From Gracilariopsis chorda (taxonomy: Eukaryota; Rhodophyta; Florideophyceae; Gracilariales; Gracilariaceae): a stretch of 64,000 bases of DNA. Under the pieces are notes generated by a model. That model was not told the DNA's origin. It did not search any database and saw nothing but the letters and a program-made list of their open reading frames with translations. Below, in pieces: positions 11,372 through 21,707 of the stretch. The position numbers and the translations under genes are program-made. The number at the start of each line of letters is the position of its first letter. The first letter of the stretch is position 1. The stretch spans positions 1 through 64,000 of the forward strand of contig NBIV01000139.1 in assembly GCA_003194525.1 (NCBI GenBank). Reading direction: 5' to 3'.

Positions 11372-12996
11372 GATGGACAGTCAGAGCTGTAAAATCTTCT
11401 TCACACAATAATAATCTTATGTGGCGAGCAATACGCGCTTGAAAGAATGTCGAGAGGTCCTTGAGGGAGCGTAGAAGCTTGCAAGAGATTTAAAGCTTGT
11501 AGCGATGGTGGGAAGAGGCTGGAAGCAGGGCTTGGGAAGAAAATGCAACAGCTATTCGAAAAGTTGTCGGATTTTGGAGGTTGAAGTTGCGGTTGTTTTG
11601 ATAAAGGAAGAAGATTCTTTTTGAGATCCCACCAATGAGATTGGAAGGAATTTTGGAGCCAAGAAGTGCGGTCAAAGTGCCCCTACTTTTGAACTCTTAT
11701 GACGAATATACTGATCACAAGGTCTTAAACCCCTAAAATCCAAAATAGGTTAGGATCACTATACTGATCAGTAAAAGCATTAGGAATATTATCGAGACTT
11801 TTCTCTGTATAATGCTTTTTAGTTCATTACGAGCACCATTTGCTTGCTCTAGAGTGGAGGTTAGAGGAAATGGGGAATTGGCGTGAGGATTATGACTGGT
11901 GTTTTGTACATGGCCGGTCATATTTTTGACGGGGACTGTACGTACTGTACATCTACAACAGTACAGGTACCGTTCGCCTGGCAGCGTTCGTGATTCTCGA
12001 ATGGGTGATGCGCACCACCGCCTCTTTGTCAGCGTTTCCACCACCTGCAAGCGCGCTTCGTGATCGTACACCCTCATCTCTACGCCTCAACGCCACCACC
12101 TCCGAGCTCACGCATTGTGCCCGCCGTCGCCTTGCACAATTTCGTTACCACCCTCTCCATCATACAACTCTACCAGTTTCTACATTCTCTCTCCCTTTTG
12201 CAGCCGTTCATGGCACCCCGTGGCTGGCGCAGCACCCGTCGTGCTTAATACCCAAACTCTGCCGCTTTGCAGTTTTGCACCTTGGTACAACGGTACTAAA
12301 TGAGCGCACGTGACGCTTGGTGACTGCCACACTCCACATCGTGTGCGTGCTGTTAACTCAACACTCGTGCGCAAGAGTATCCACCTTCATCATGTCTAGA
12401 GCTATACGTTTCACAGCCGCGCATCTCGTGAAACAATCAGTAGAATATCGCACTGAGCGATCAGGGAATCTTTCGCTTGCTTCATGTCAAGCGTCGCTTG
12501 CCAACCTTTTATCCACGCGGAGCCCTTGCTCTTGCGCCCTGCCCGCAACTCACGATGTAAGATGGTCCTGAGAGCTCGCCCTTCTTGCGTTCGTTTCGCC
12601 AAACATGTCATCTTCCCTTTGGCCACACTGATCACATCAACTGTACGCTGCATCTACTCAACTCGAGAGTCCCGTGTGTGCGCTTGTCAGCTCGCGTTCA
12701 CGCTGCTGTCGGGCACCGCCCACTCCAGTCGCTTTGAATTGTGCACTAGTGCTTTGTGTTCACCTCTGACCGCACGTGTTCTCTGTTTGCATCGCCACCG
12801 CATGCAACCACATTGGTCGCACGCCGCACCTTGAGAACTTCTCTCCACGCAAATCGAAGCACTCTGCAAACCACCGTTCACGCCGTATTCTTGTCGCAAA
12901 TGACTCTTTACAAAACGCACCGCTTCAGGTGTTCGTTCCCGACCAAAACGAACCGCGAGCACTGATTTCCGATTTGACCTATAGCTACACCGCTCC
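11372..12996. other. Non-coding stretch left of the RGG gene
   Basis: No gene can be supported. The 11.4-12.0 kb part is A/T-rich and unremarkable. The 12.0-12.95 kb part is C-rich on the + strand and gives several open frames without motifs. These look like composition effects, and may include the 3' flank of the gene ending at 12997. Confidence 0.4.
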
Positions 12997-14078
12997 TTAC
13001 GCGCGCCCTCGCCCATATCGGAGCCCACGCACAGCCCTGTCTCCACGCCCACCACCCCGGCCCCGTCCCGCATCGGAAGGGGCTCCCGCACCACCAGTAG
13101 CTGCCTCCACCCTGCCACGCCCCGGCGCAATTCGGTGAGCCCGTCTACGATTCGGCGCCACTCCAGCAGAGCCTGCCGCACCGCTCTGGCCCTGAGAAGC
13201 TCCGCGGCCCCGAATTCCATTTGGCACACCACTGTTCCCAGGCTTAGGTGCCTCGGCAGCGCCCCGTCCACGCCCGGTTCCGCGACCTCTCCCTCTACCC
13301 CAACCAGATACAATCACCCCGCTCCTCCCGTGCCCTTGCGCACCGCTCTGACGTGCATCCCTTCCCCCCCGACGTTTGGCAACCGCCGAAGCTTCCGTGG
13401 CAAGGGTGTTTGTCTTCTGACTTTCACTACCCTCATTGCCGATACGGTCGGGTCCTGCTCCCATCGCTTTTGTCGCCCCTCGACGACCATTTCTTAGCAA
13501 ACCTCTTCGAGGCCTCCGTTCCGCCTGGGAGCGAGATATCATATCGTCCGGAGCTTCATCGTTGAGAATTGACGCAGTCATGCGCCACGGAGGAAGTTCC
13601 AAAGAATCCGCCGGACAATTCTTGCTCGGCGCCGGCAATTGAATATTGGGAGTTGGTGCTTGCTCCGCGCTGTCTGCACCGCGTCCCTCATGATCTAACT
13701 GGCCCTCAGTAGAACACGGACTGACAGCATTTGTTGTAGGCGGAACCGATGGACTCGTTGCTGCTTCCGTTTAGTCCTCCTCGATCCGCTGCTTAAGGTG
13801 TGCGACACTTCTGCAAGATTCAACTCTCTTGCTTGCGACTCCTTTAGTTGCCTCTTTGTTTCAAGACGCTGAGTCTCCAAGCTTTCCCGTTGGTCAATGA
13901 TGGCGGCCTTCGAGAGTGCTTCTGCGCGCCTTACCTCTTCTTTTGCTGTTTCCACTTTTCGAGCAGTGCGCATGCTCGCCACCTTGCCGCCTAGAATGGC
14001 TGCGACTGTAGGTATCAAAGCTTTCAGTAAAATCTTCATGTTGTTTGTAATCGTGCACAAGATAAAGAAGCTCAACAT
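12997..14078 (-). CDS. Predicted membrane-anchored coiled-coil protein with RGG-rich C-terminus (frame not continuous)
   Basis: I do not recognise a family. The minus strand shows two linked coding stretches. The first runs from ATG 14078 (or 14043, MKILLKALIP). It has a hydrophobic N-terminal helix (LIPTVAAILGGKV) and then about 65 residues of charged, coiled-coil-like sequence (RLETKRQLKESQAREL). The second is open from 13772 to the stop at 12997. It is rich in Pro/Ser/Thr, then basic and dominated by RG/GRG repeats (GWGRGRGRGTGRGRG), typical of RNA-binding low-complexity tails. They lie in different frames, with an in-frame TAA at 13771-13773, so a small intron, a real frameshift or a sequence error lies near 13.8 kb. 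I could not find a splice pair that solves the phase. They might also be two separate genes. Confidence 0.4.
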
Positions 14079-15961
14079 GTGTACCGGTGTTTTGGGAAGT
14101 TAGAAAAGGGTAGCTGTTAGAATTCATGTACAACGTCGAACGCTTTCCTTTTATAGTGTTTGGAAACCCCCTCTATCTTGTTTGTAGTCAGCAAACATCA
14201 AATCTTACTTGGATTCCTCGCTATGCAGGAGAGCATTGTGCGTTTCCCCACTGCATTATGAATCACAGTTGGTCTTGCAAAGGCACGTTGACTATCAATA
14301 GCACGTCTCCGCAACCGTTGTCCATTCTTTTCCTCTCCTTCTTTCAAGAAGCTGCGGAAAAACAAGTATTGTTTGACATAGAGAGTATGCCTATGTATGC
14401 CGATCTTGTACCGTCAAACTGTTAGGCTTCCACTGTGCTCGAGCTAGATCGATCCATCCTTGTTTCATTTGCTTCGAAGGTTTCTTGGAGAGCCTTGACA
14501 GCCTCCCCGCTTTTTGCGCCTTATGCCTTAAGAGAATCGAAAGATTGTGAAGATGGTGATACACTGATACTCTTGGTAAGCGGTACCAACAGTGCTGTGA
14601 CTTTGGTTCAAGCCTGTAAGCTTTTTGAACGCCAAGCCAAGACGTTCTGTTTCTAGTTCTGGCGCTTGTATAGGCCTTGGCCAGGGCTCTTTTTTTTTCA
14701 ATACCATGGGATGCCATGGGATGCACGTTGTTATCTCCCTTTTTCTCGAATATAATGGGTACGAATACTGCTGAATGAGTCTGTGCGCATGTGTTTTGCT
14801 ACTCAAAATATGATGATGCAAGGCAATATAGGCGAAGCAAGTCGCTCGTCTTACTACCTATACCTAGATATTGAGAAACAATAACTACCCATACTGAGTT
14901 GATGAAGACAAGAAAATTGATCATCATCAAATAGATAATCCATGTGGTAACGTAGTTGCTTTTAGAGGAAGTGGAATGCAATTCGTATCTTCGAACAGGA
15001 GAACATTTTCTTCTTAAGCTGCAACATAACTGTGTCAACATATACATGTACTGTTCCATGACGGAATCATATAACTCCGTCTTGGAACAGTACAAGGTTG
15101 ATGCATCTGCTGCTCAAGCGCTCCCTCAGATACGGGCTCGAATGTCCTAGCAGTCTACATCAGTAGTCACGAATCTCTAACCTCTTTCCACTTAAAGCTT
15201 AGCCGTCTACAATCTCCAATTCAGTCTGCCACTCGTGTCACTTCATCTCGATGAATCCTATTTGGTCCCGGAGTCCACACCCACCAGCTACATTCAAAGA
15301 GCGCTAAATTCAACATAATGGGAAGAATTTCAATATCGGGCCTAATTATGGAGGATCCGTCCTCAGTGATGAAAATGGGCTAAAGGACCAGTTGGGGAGG
15401 AAGAAAGTGGTCCTTTCTGTAAGACCACAAATGCGTTAGGAAATAGCACCATGGGCACAAATGAAGACACACGGATGCACATGAGAAGTCTTCCTTCCGC
15501 GCTAGTCCTTTACCCTGATTGTAGGAAAGCTCAATTCGTCGTATGTACGTATGTATGTTTTCGGACGCAGGCTATTAATTCAGAAGGCATGGTAGGAATT
15601 CGTCGTGGTCTTCACATCGAACGTCACATAGAGTATTAAAGGCACATTCTGCTGCCGGGAACTTAGACTTAGGATCAAAGACGACTCCCACAGAGCAAAA
15701 CCCGGGAGTCGTAATTAGCCACCTAGCGCTCACAATAAACAAACAAACGGTATCTACCACGATACATGGGTGTAGGGCAAGCAAAAGGCGCAAGATGTTC
15801 AGCAAATATTTACATTCTTACGTCTTCAACAGTTTCAGTTACGTTAATCATAATTAATCTGATCTACACCCCAATGCTAGTCTTGTTTCTTCCCCTGATT
15901 TTCCGGTTGTTGCCTTCCAATTAATGTCACCAACGTTGCAATTCGATACCACTGGTACTTC
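14079..15961. other. Non-coding stretch with one strong palindrome
   Basis: The short frames here have no motif and no start or stop context that would make them genes. The only clear structure is the near-perfect inverted repeat at 15047-15094, listed separately. Confidence 0.5.
15047..15094. repeat. 48-bp palindrome, 19-bp arms
   Basis: The left arm tgtactgttccatgacgga (15047-15065) is matched by the right arm (15076-15094) at 18 of 19 positions around a 10-nt loop. It could form a stable stem in RNA or be a tiny inverted-repeat element. No gene overlaps it. Confidence 0.8.
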
Positions 15962-16531
15962 TTAAGCGCTCGACACAGTAATCCCGTATGCTCTTTCAAA
16001 CTCGGCCCCGCATCTCAAAAGGCCAGCTGCTTGTTCAAAGGCGTCAAATATGATCTCGGCGCAGTTCCCCCGTTCAGGTCCCCAGTTGCGCGTCAGAAAC
16101 ATACATGGCACCTCCAGCCCAAATTGACCAAACAGGTCTTGAATTGCAGATGGAGTGAAGATGCAGTCCGGTATTCTGGAACACAATACCGTTGTTGAGC
16201 TTAATCTCTCATTGCTTTCCTCAAGTTCAACGCTAGTGTCTGTTGTCGAAGAGCAGGACGATGAACTCGACGAAGGTGAGAGGCTAGCCGACGGTGTTGG
16301 GGCATGCGCAACAACTTGGTTTTGCGGTTGAGGAACGGTGACGTGGCTTGTGCCTTGGACATTGTTCCGCTTCAACCACTCCACCAAGGGCACCGGTCGA
16401 TACCTCAATGCCTGCGCAATCTCTGCAACGAATCGGAACGGAAGATGTGGGTTGATCATTAGAACATCCCCGGCGGCGTCGATGAAAACGAACTCGGTGT
16501 ACCCCATGCTCAGTAGTTGTTCCAAAGCCAT
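15962..16531 (-). CDS. Hypothetical protein with a possible C-terminal RRM-like domain
   Basis: A 189-residue product starts at an ATG (16531). Residues 1-60 look globular (ALEQLLSMGYTEFVFIDAAG). Then comes a Ser/Pro-rich linker of about 45 residues, and from about residue 110 a domain with an RRM-like order of strands and helices (VLCSRIPDCIFTPSAIQDLF, then GNCAEIIFDAFEQAAGLL). The aromatic RNP1 signature is not obvious, so RNA binding is only a suggestion. The hydrophobic pattern and the single ATG-to-stop frame support a real gene. No operon-like neighbour helps to define its role. Confidence 0.5.
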   Translation of the reverse strand: MALEQLLSMGYTEFVFIDAAGDVLMINPHLPFRFVAEIAQALRYRPVPLVEWLKRNNVQGTSHVTVPQPQNQVVAHAPTPSASLSPSSSSSSCSSTTDTSVELEESNERLSSTTVLCSRIPDCIFTPSAIQDLFGQFGLEVPCMFLTRNWGPERGNCAEIIFDAFEQAAGLLRCGAEFERAYGITVSSA

Positions 16532-18166
16532 GGTTGGTCGTTCTTAAACACTTGGAAAGGAACTGGCTCGCTGAGGTGAAGGTTGCTTGGCGGTGAGGGG
16601 CTTGGTTGCTGAAGAATGGGATTGTACGGCACTTCCACATCGGCTTTTATACCCGTCCGGATCTCGATGCAAACGCCAGTGGAAATAATGAAGCCTGATG
16701 CTCCAAGCACTTCTTTGCAAACCACTGACATGAAGGCGTCTAGCCGAACACGGCATCTATGTGAGACTGACAGGCAACAATTGTGTCGTGGAAGAACATG
16801 GTATAGTGTTCTTGAGAATTAAGAGCCGTTTCTGGACACAGCCATGCCCTGACTGACCGTGGATGGGATGTAGTTGGAATAGACTAGGTAGGGACACATG
16901 ACTTACGATGTCGGTGACAATCATCTTCGAAGTTGCGTGTCGATGACAGACAACGACATATACTTAACATTAACAACGACGGCGACAAATGAGACATTTT
17001 CGGTCATAATACAAATAGCAATACAGATATACTCCCCAAACGGGATGACTTTCGTCAAAAAAAGGCAGCAGCTCAGTAGCAAGTGATTAAGTGGTGTTGG
17101 TCAAAGGAAGCAAACGCCGTGGTGCTGATCGATAGAACTTTAGCAAATGCAACCTCGGGTTGGCCTCTACCTCTTATTTTTCGCTACCATGTCTTTGGAA
17201 TTAAGAATGCGGCCCATAATCAGGCAACAACACGTTTCCGACAACACTTGTTATCAATGACTACACTGCACGTGGACCTCCCGTCTGCGACATGAGTGCG
17301 GATTCGGGGGGAAGCGGGTTGGGAAGCACATGTGTTGGGTCTGTTACGGGAATTTAGCAGTCGAATAGATGATTAGCCCAGTTCTAGAAAGTTAATACCG
17401 CTGCCTTGGAATTAGAGGCATGGGCCCGTAAACACATACACACATGCGTTGGGACTATCCTTCGGAACGGATATTGCTCATCATACACCATGGAGGTCGA
17501 TGACGGTACTTCCGCCAACACTGCACAACGACATCAAGGGCTACAGCTCTTCCATTTTCATGATGTGAATTGCGAAAGAGAACGTTAATGCTCCCTCTAG
17601 TATTGAAAGAAGAGTTCGGTTCTTGTGTTTCTGGCAGACTGTATAGATGGTTGAATTGTGATGTGTTTGCTGAACAACAAACAGTTCGTCCACATATCTG
17701 TATTCCAATGACCTAGTAGATATGGAATATGGCTCCGTGCTTCGATCCAAGTCTCCCGAGGTCGCCAGATATGCGGTCCAAACTAACGTTTGCACTCAGT
17801 ACGCATGAACACATGATTTTGTGATACGAACCAAATGCCTTGTGTTCATAAGATAGGTTGTGCAATATAACGTTTGCGCGTTGACATGTGCAACGGAATC
17901 ATGCATCAATAAGGACCGGATCTCATGAACGGGGTGCGGAACTTGAGAATATGCACGATAGTGGTATCATTAAAGCTTGCAGGGAAGCGCTCTAGTCCGC
18001 GTGGCCAACATACAGTGTCATGCGTAAAGTTTTGTAGCCTTATAAAAGTCAGATGTTCGTCACTTGTCGAAAGAGCTTAAGTCATGAGCAAAGGAAACAA
18101 CAAGCGAAAGTTATACGCGCCAAGTGGTGTGAAAGGTTTTTGCGTTGATAGCAAAACCGTAGTGCG
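16532..18166. other. Non-coding stretch
   Basis: I see no supportable gene. The frames in this stretch are under 90 codons and without motifs. The right end is the 3' flank of DPM1. Confidence 0.5.
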
Positions 18167-18883
18167 TTACACCCAGACAAGACGCCAGAGTTGAATAAGG
18201 TACTGAATGATTTCGTCCGCGCCCATTTTGCTTTCGCCAAAAAGTCTATCTACAAAAGTGATTGGAACTTCCCGTACATCCAAGCCCATTCTTTTCGCCC
18301 TGACGATGATTTCCATTTGGAACACGTATCCGGTAGCTTCCATATGATGCATGATAGTTTGGAATGATGTGGCCTTGTATAAACGAAAACTACCGGTCAA
18401 ATCAGACACACCCGGGCGTAACACAATATGAGCCAGATAGTTTGCAACGCGTGACACGAGTTTTCGGCGGAATGTCCAGCCGTAGACGCCGCCGTTCGGC
18501 ACATAACGCGTTCCGGTAACAACATCGCATTTTGTTTGTCGTTGCTTTTCAATAAACTGAGGTATGTATTTCGGATGGTGAGAGAGATCTGCGTCCAGGA
18601 TTATGATAAAATTGCCCGTTGCATGTGTGGCACCGTGCATGTACGCACTTCCGAGCCCGGCCTTGCGCTCGCGGGGGCGAAGAATGATCTTTTCAGCTCC
18701 ATATGAAGCTTGTAGTGCTTTGGCAACTTGTAAGGTTCCGTCAGGTGAGGCGTCATCAATAATGATTACCTCGTAGTCTGCTTGAGCCGCTTGAAAGGCC
18801 TCGTCGAGGAAAAAGATCACGTAGGGAAGGTTTTCGCGCTCGTTGAAGGTTGGTAGAAGAACAGAATACTTGTCGGTAGACAT
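18167..18883 (-). CDS. DPM1: Dolichol-phosphate mannosyltransferase, catalytic subunit
   Basis: The enzyme transfers mannose from GDP-mannose to dolichol phosphate on the cytosolic face of the ER, supplying N-glycan, GPI-anchor and O-mannose synthesis. The 238-residue product is a single GT-A domain of glycosyltransferase family 2. Visible are LLPTFNEREN at the N-terminus, IIIDDASPDGT (residues 40-50) for nucleotide binding, LDADLSHHP with the metal-binding DAD at 97-99, GTRYVPNGGVYGW, and DLTGSFRLYK near the C-terminal acceptor region. There is no C-terminal membrane helix, so it is of the human type, which depends on small membrane partners (DPM2/DPM3), rather than the yeast type. The ATG is at 18883, with no introns. 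Confidence 0.97.
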   Translation of the reverse strand: MSTDKYSVLLPTFNERENLPYVIFFLDEAFQAAQADYEVIIIDDASPDGTLQVAKALQASYGAEKIILRPRERKAGLGSAYMHGATHATGNFIIILDADLSHHPKYIPQFIEKQRQTKCDVVTGTRYVPNGGVYGWTFRRKLVSRVANYLAHIVLRPGVSDLTGSFRLYKATSFQTIMHHMEATGYVFQMEIIVRAKRMGLDVREVPITFVDRLFGESKMGADEIIQYLIQLWRLVWV

Positions 18884-19487
18884 GGTGAGTGGATTATCGC
18901 TAGCATGGGAAGGACGGCATGAGTTGTAGAGAGTTCAGGGAAACAAAGGTACGGGCGGCGTGGCTGATGAAGGAGGCCACATAAGAGGCGTGCACAAATT
19001 TCATGGAGATGACGTGTATGATAAGTGCAGTTTAGTGCTCCGAACTTTGAAATTGACTGCAAATGGGATCAGAGACAGGAATGCTCATTTTCGGATTACC
19101 GGCACCACGCCGCGCTTTCCTGGAGCAGATATTGGCAGTACAGGCACCCGTGCAGTATGAAGCAAGTGCTCCGTGCTGACCGGGCAAAACTGGTCCCCAG
19201 CTGCAAGCGAGGTCCCAATTTTCCCTTCGAGTGACCCGTAATTGCACGAATTCTTCGATATAACGTGCTTATCGCACTGTTTCCAGGACTCAAAGCCTAT
19301 CAGCCGCAATGCAGGAATGCCTCAGAAATGAACTAACAAAAGACAACACCGATGGAGTGAGATAAGTATGGACCGTGGGTTATTCTCAGCGCCCGGGGCG
19401 ATAAGAGGTACAGCATCTTGTTGGCCTCGTCAGGTGTTAAACGTTCACATGCTCTCATAGGCCACCGCGCTTGAAAAGAAGAAACCT
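18884..19487. other. Upstream region of DPM1 and 3' flank of the S4 gene
   Basis: No gene is visible. Both neighbours read on the minus strand, so this holds the DPM1 promoter and the end of the S4 transcript. No clear motif was found. Confidence 0.4.
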
Positions 19488-19922
19488 CTAGTAGAGACGA
19501 GAAGTTTGTTTCTGCTCCGCCTCGTCCTCGTCACGGAAGTCCACCATTAGTTCCATGTCATCACCTTCCACACGAACGCCGTCGTCCTGCACAAGCTTTC
19601 GTCCACGTCGTACTTCAGTTTGACCATTGACAAAAACCAGACCTTCGTGGATCAGCATTTTTGCTTGTCCACCCGTCTCAGCCATGCCCTGCAGCTTAAT
19701 GAATTGTTCTAAGCGGATGTAGCGTCGCCCATGCTTGTCGAGCTGGTCTCGCATGAACACAGGACTTCGCCCTGAAACCGCGGAACGTTTTCCGGCGTTG
19801 GGGAACGCAGTCAGAACATGCTGCTCGCGTGGCCTGCATGTGCACCTTCTCGTGCGGTGTTGTGACTTCCACGACAGCTTCAGCGGCCTTACAAACGCTT
19901 CGGAACGATTAGATTTGATCAT
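19488..19922 (-). CDS. S4 RNA-binding domain protein, probably organelle-targeted
   Basis: The 144-residue protein has a basic, Ser/Arg-rich N-terminal part of about 60 residues that looks like a transit peptide, followed by one S4 domain (about residues 67-125). The S4 hallmarks are visible: RYIRLEQFIKLQGMAETGGQ, then AKMLIHEGLVFVNGQTEVRR, then KLVQDDGVRVEGD. This is close to the small bacterial YbcJ/YaaA-type stand-alone S4 proteins, which bind structured RNA. An acidic tail (DFRDEDEAEQ) follows. The likely role is in plastid or mitochondrial ribosome or RNA metabolism, by inference. It is divergently transcribed from the patatin gene across about 400 bp. Confidence 0.85.
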   Translation of the reverse strand: MIKSNRSEAFVRPLKLSWKSQHRTRRCTCRPREQHVLTAFPNAGKRSAVSGRSPVFMRDQLDKHGRRYIRLEQFIKLQGMAETGGQAKMLIHEGLVFVNGQTEVRRGRKLVQDDGVRVEGDDMELMVDFRDEDEAEQKQTSRLY

Positions 19923-20326
19923 AGCCTGTTAGAGCACGAGCTAGCTAAGCACGTTTCTCTCTACGTCAAGGCGTTGCTTTCTCCAGAGAAACGACACTGG
20001 CTGGCCCGACCGCAATCGCAAGTCCTCACGTATGCCACTTCCCCGTCAACCAGTCGGCGCTCTACTGCGAGTTATTAATACGAGAGCCTTTGGCACCGGT
20101 GCGGGGACTCGTTGCAGCAGTGCGTGCCATTCGTCATTGCTGCACCAGCAGCTGTTGCTGCTCATGTAAACGAACGTTGGTGTCAATGCTCCGGGCCAGA
20201 CCAGCAACCCTCCTGGAACCATCACCACCAATGGCCCAAGCATCCACCCGCCCTTCACTTTCCTCGTAGGCGGCACTTGCCTCCCTATCATCCCCGCCTT
20301 GTCATGCTACAACTCCCCCGTCAACC
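19923..20326. promoter_or_regulatory. Shared upstream region between divergent S4 and patatin genes
   Basis: The 404-bp gap lies between two outward-facing ATGs, so it should hold both promoters. A CCAAT motif is present at 20228-20232 (accaatgg). No TATA-like box is obvious. The assignment is from position only. Confidence 0.35.
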
Positions 20327-21458
20327 ATGCTTCGCAGGCAGTTGGCGTCCGGGGTAAGGATTAAAGATTCATGCTCCGTACCAATGATGTCATCAGCCCT
20401 TCATAATGTGTCGGTGCACGTTCGCAGCAGCATCTTGTACCTTCTCTGGGCTTGTATTTATATATCTTTAGTGCTCTTGGAACCTCTTATCCAAGGCGTA
20501 GTTGCATCCACGGACTGGATATGGCTACAATGGCCATGGTCCGATATGCGAAATCTACTCATCGCCGTTTCAAAGCGCATTCTCACTGCATGTTCGCCCA
20601 CCTTAGCAGAACGCTACCTATCTCGCTCATTTCTCGGGCATTATGTTGGTATGGATCGCACCCTTGGAACTACAGAAACGAAACACTTGCCATTGCACTC
20701 TGTTTCCCTCAGTGGATGTGCGTGGATGCTACCGTACCACATAGGCGTGTGTGAAGGTATGAACAACTGATTTCTTTCTCACTTATCTCAGAATTTGCAG
20801 CTAACCATCATCATCTTCATTAGTCTTAAAGAGCGAGAATGTGGTTGACAAGAACACCATATGGCTGGGTTCCTCCGGCGGTGCTCTCATAGCTGCAGCA
20901 GCTGCGCTTGACTTAGACCTCCAATTCCAACTCAAGTTTTGTATCAGCATGGGCACCGAAAGCATCGAGCGCCATGCACTAGGACCAATCGGTACAATGA
21001 CTCACTACATCGTACCCCATTTGCTGCGATCGTTGCCCACAGATGCACACGTCACAGCAACAGATCGCCTTTTTGTATCTGTGACAGAAACCCCACACAG
21101 ATCGCAGGTATATGGGAATGCTCTGATCAGCAAGTTCAAAAGCAGAGCCCATCTTCATAACGTTCTTGCGGCATCTACATATATTCCTATTTACTACGAG
21201 AAGCCGGTAAGACCAGGTATCGGCAAGTTCTACTGGGATGGCGGCTTTTCGAACAATCAACCAGTTTTGTATGCAGAGGATGGCCAAATCATCACCACAA
21301 CAGTCAACCCTAATGCAAGGACGGCAGACATAAGCCCACAAACACAAGAAACATGCAACATTGAACATTTATTCCCATGTGATTGCAGCGCTGCAATGAA
21401 GATTTATGAAAAGGGGAGACAAGACGCGGCGGACTACGTTAAATGGCTCAGGTCCTGA
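20327..21458 (+). CDS. Patatin-like (PNPLA/ATGL-like) phospholipase or lipase, two exons
   Basis: It is a serine lipid hydrolase using a Ser-Asp dyad. The exons are 20327-20756 and 20824-21458, giving 354 residues; joining them restores GVCEVLKSENVVDKNT across the junction. There is a hydrophobic N-terminal segment (SSILYLLWACIYISLVLLEP), possibly a membrane anchor. The oxyanion region reads SLSGCAWMLPYHIGV, like the AGCGFLGxYHxGV of animal triglyceride lipases but without the usual glycine run. The nucleophile elbow is WLGSSGGAL (GxSxG) and the catalytic aspartate lies in WDGGFSNNQP. The C-terminus is short. An overlapping frame (21443-21646) might extend it if a further intron exists. It is convergent with the CIA30 gene at 21708, 249 bp away. 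Confidence 0.88.
20757..20823 (+). other. Intron of the patatin gene (67 bp)
   Basis: The intron starts gtatgaac and ends cttcattag, with a branch-point-like gctaacc about 25 nt before the acceptor. Removing it keeps the frame and restores the conserved patatin sequence between the oxyanion block and the GxSxG block. Confidence 0.9.
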
Positions 21459-21707
21459 AAAAGGGTTTGGCAGAAGCTTTGTTAGAACTGATATCTGACC
21501 TAGTCCATAGAACGAAACGCATGGAGGCAATGGACACAGAGCACCTTTATCCACTTCACTACGCTATCCTGCAGAACCGACGGAGCGTACTTCCTGCGTC
21601 CTTTGAATCGAGAGAGCTGCACAGATTCATTTCTCTCCCATTCTGAGCGCAATAAACAGCATACTGTCTTCTACGCCAGCACCTGAGTTCTTCTTTTCTC
21701 TCATGAA

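Noticed and set aside
12687-13313. 208-codon minus-strand frame overlapping the RGG region
   Set aside because: It overlaps the RG-rich frame and is explained by its biased GC-rich composition. It has no motif.
21443-21646. 67-codon frame overlapping the patatin stop as a separate gene
   Set aside because: It starts inside the patatin coding sequence, has no motif and ends in the 3' spacer. At most it is an alternative C-terminus, which I could not support with splice sites.
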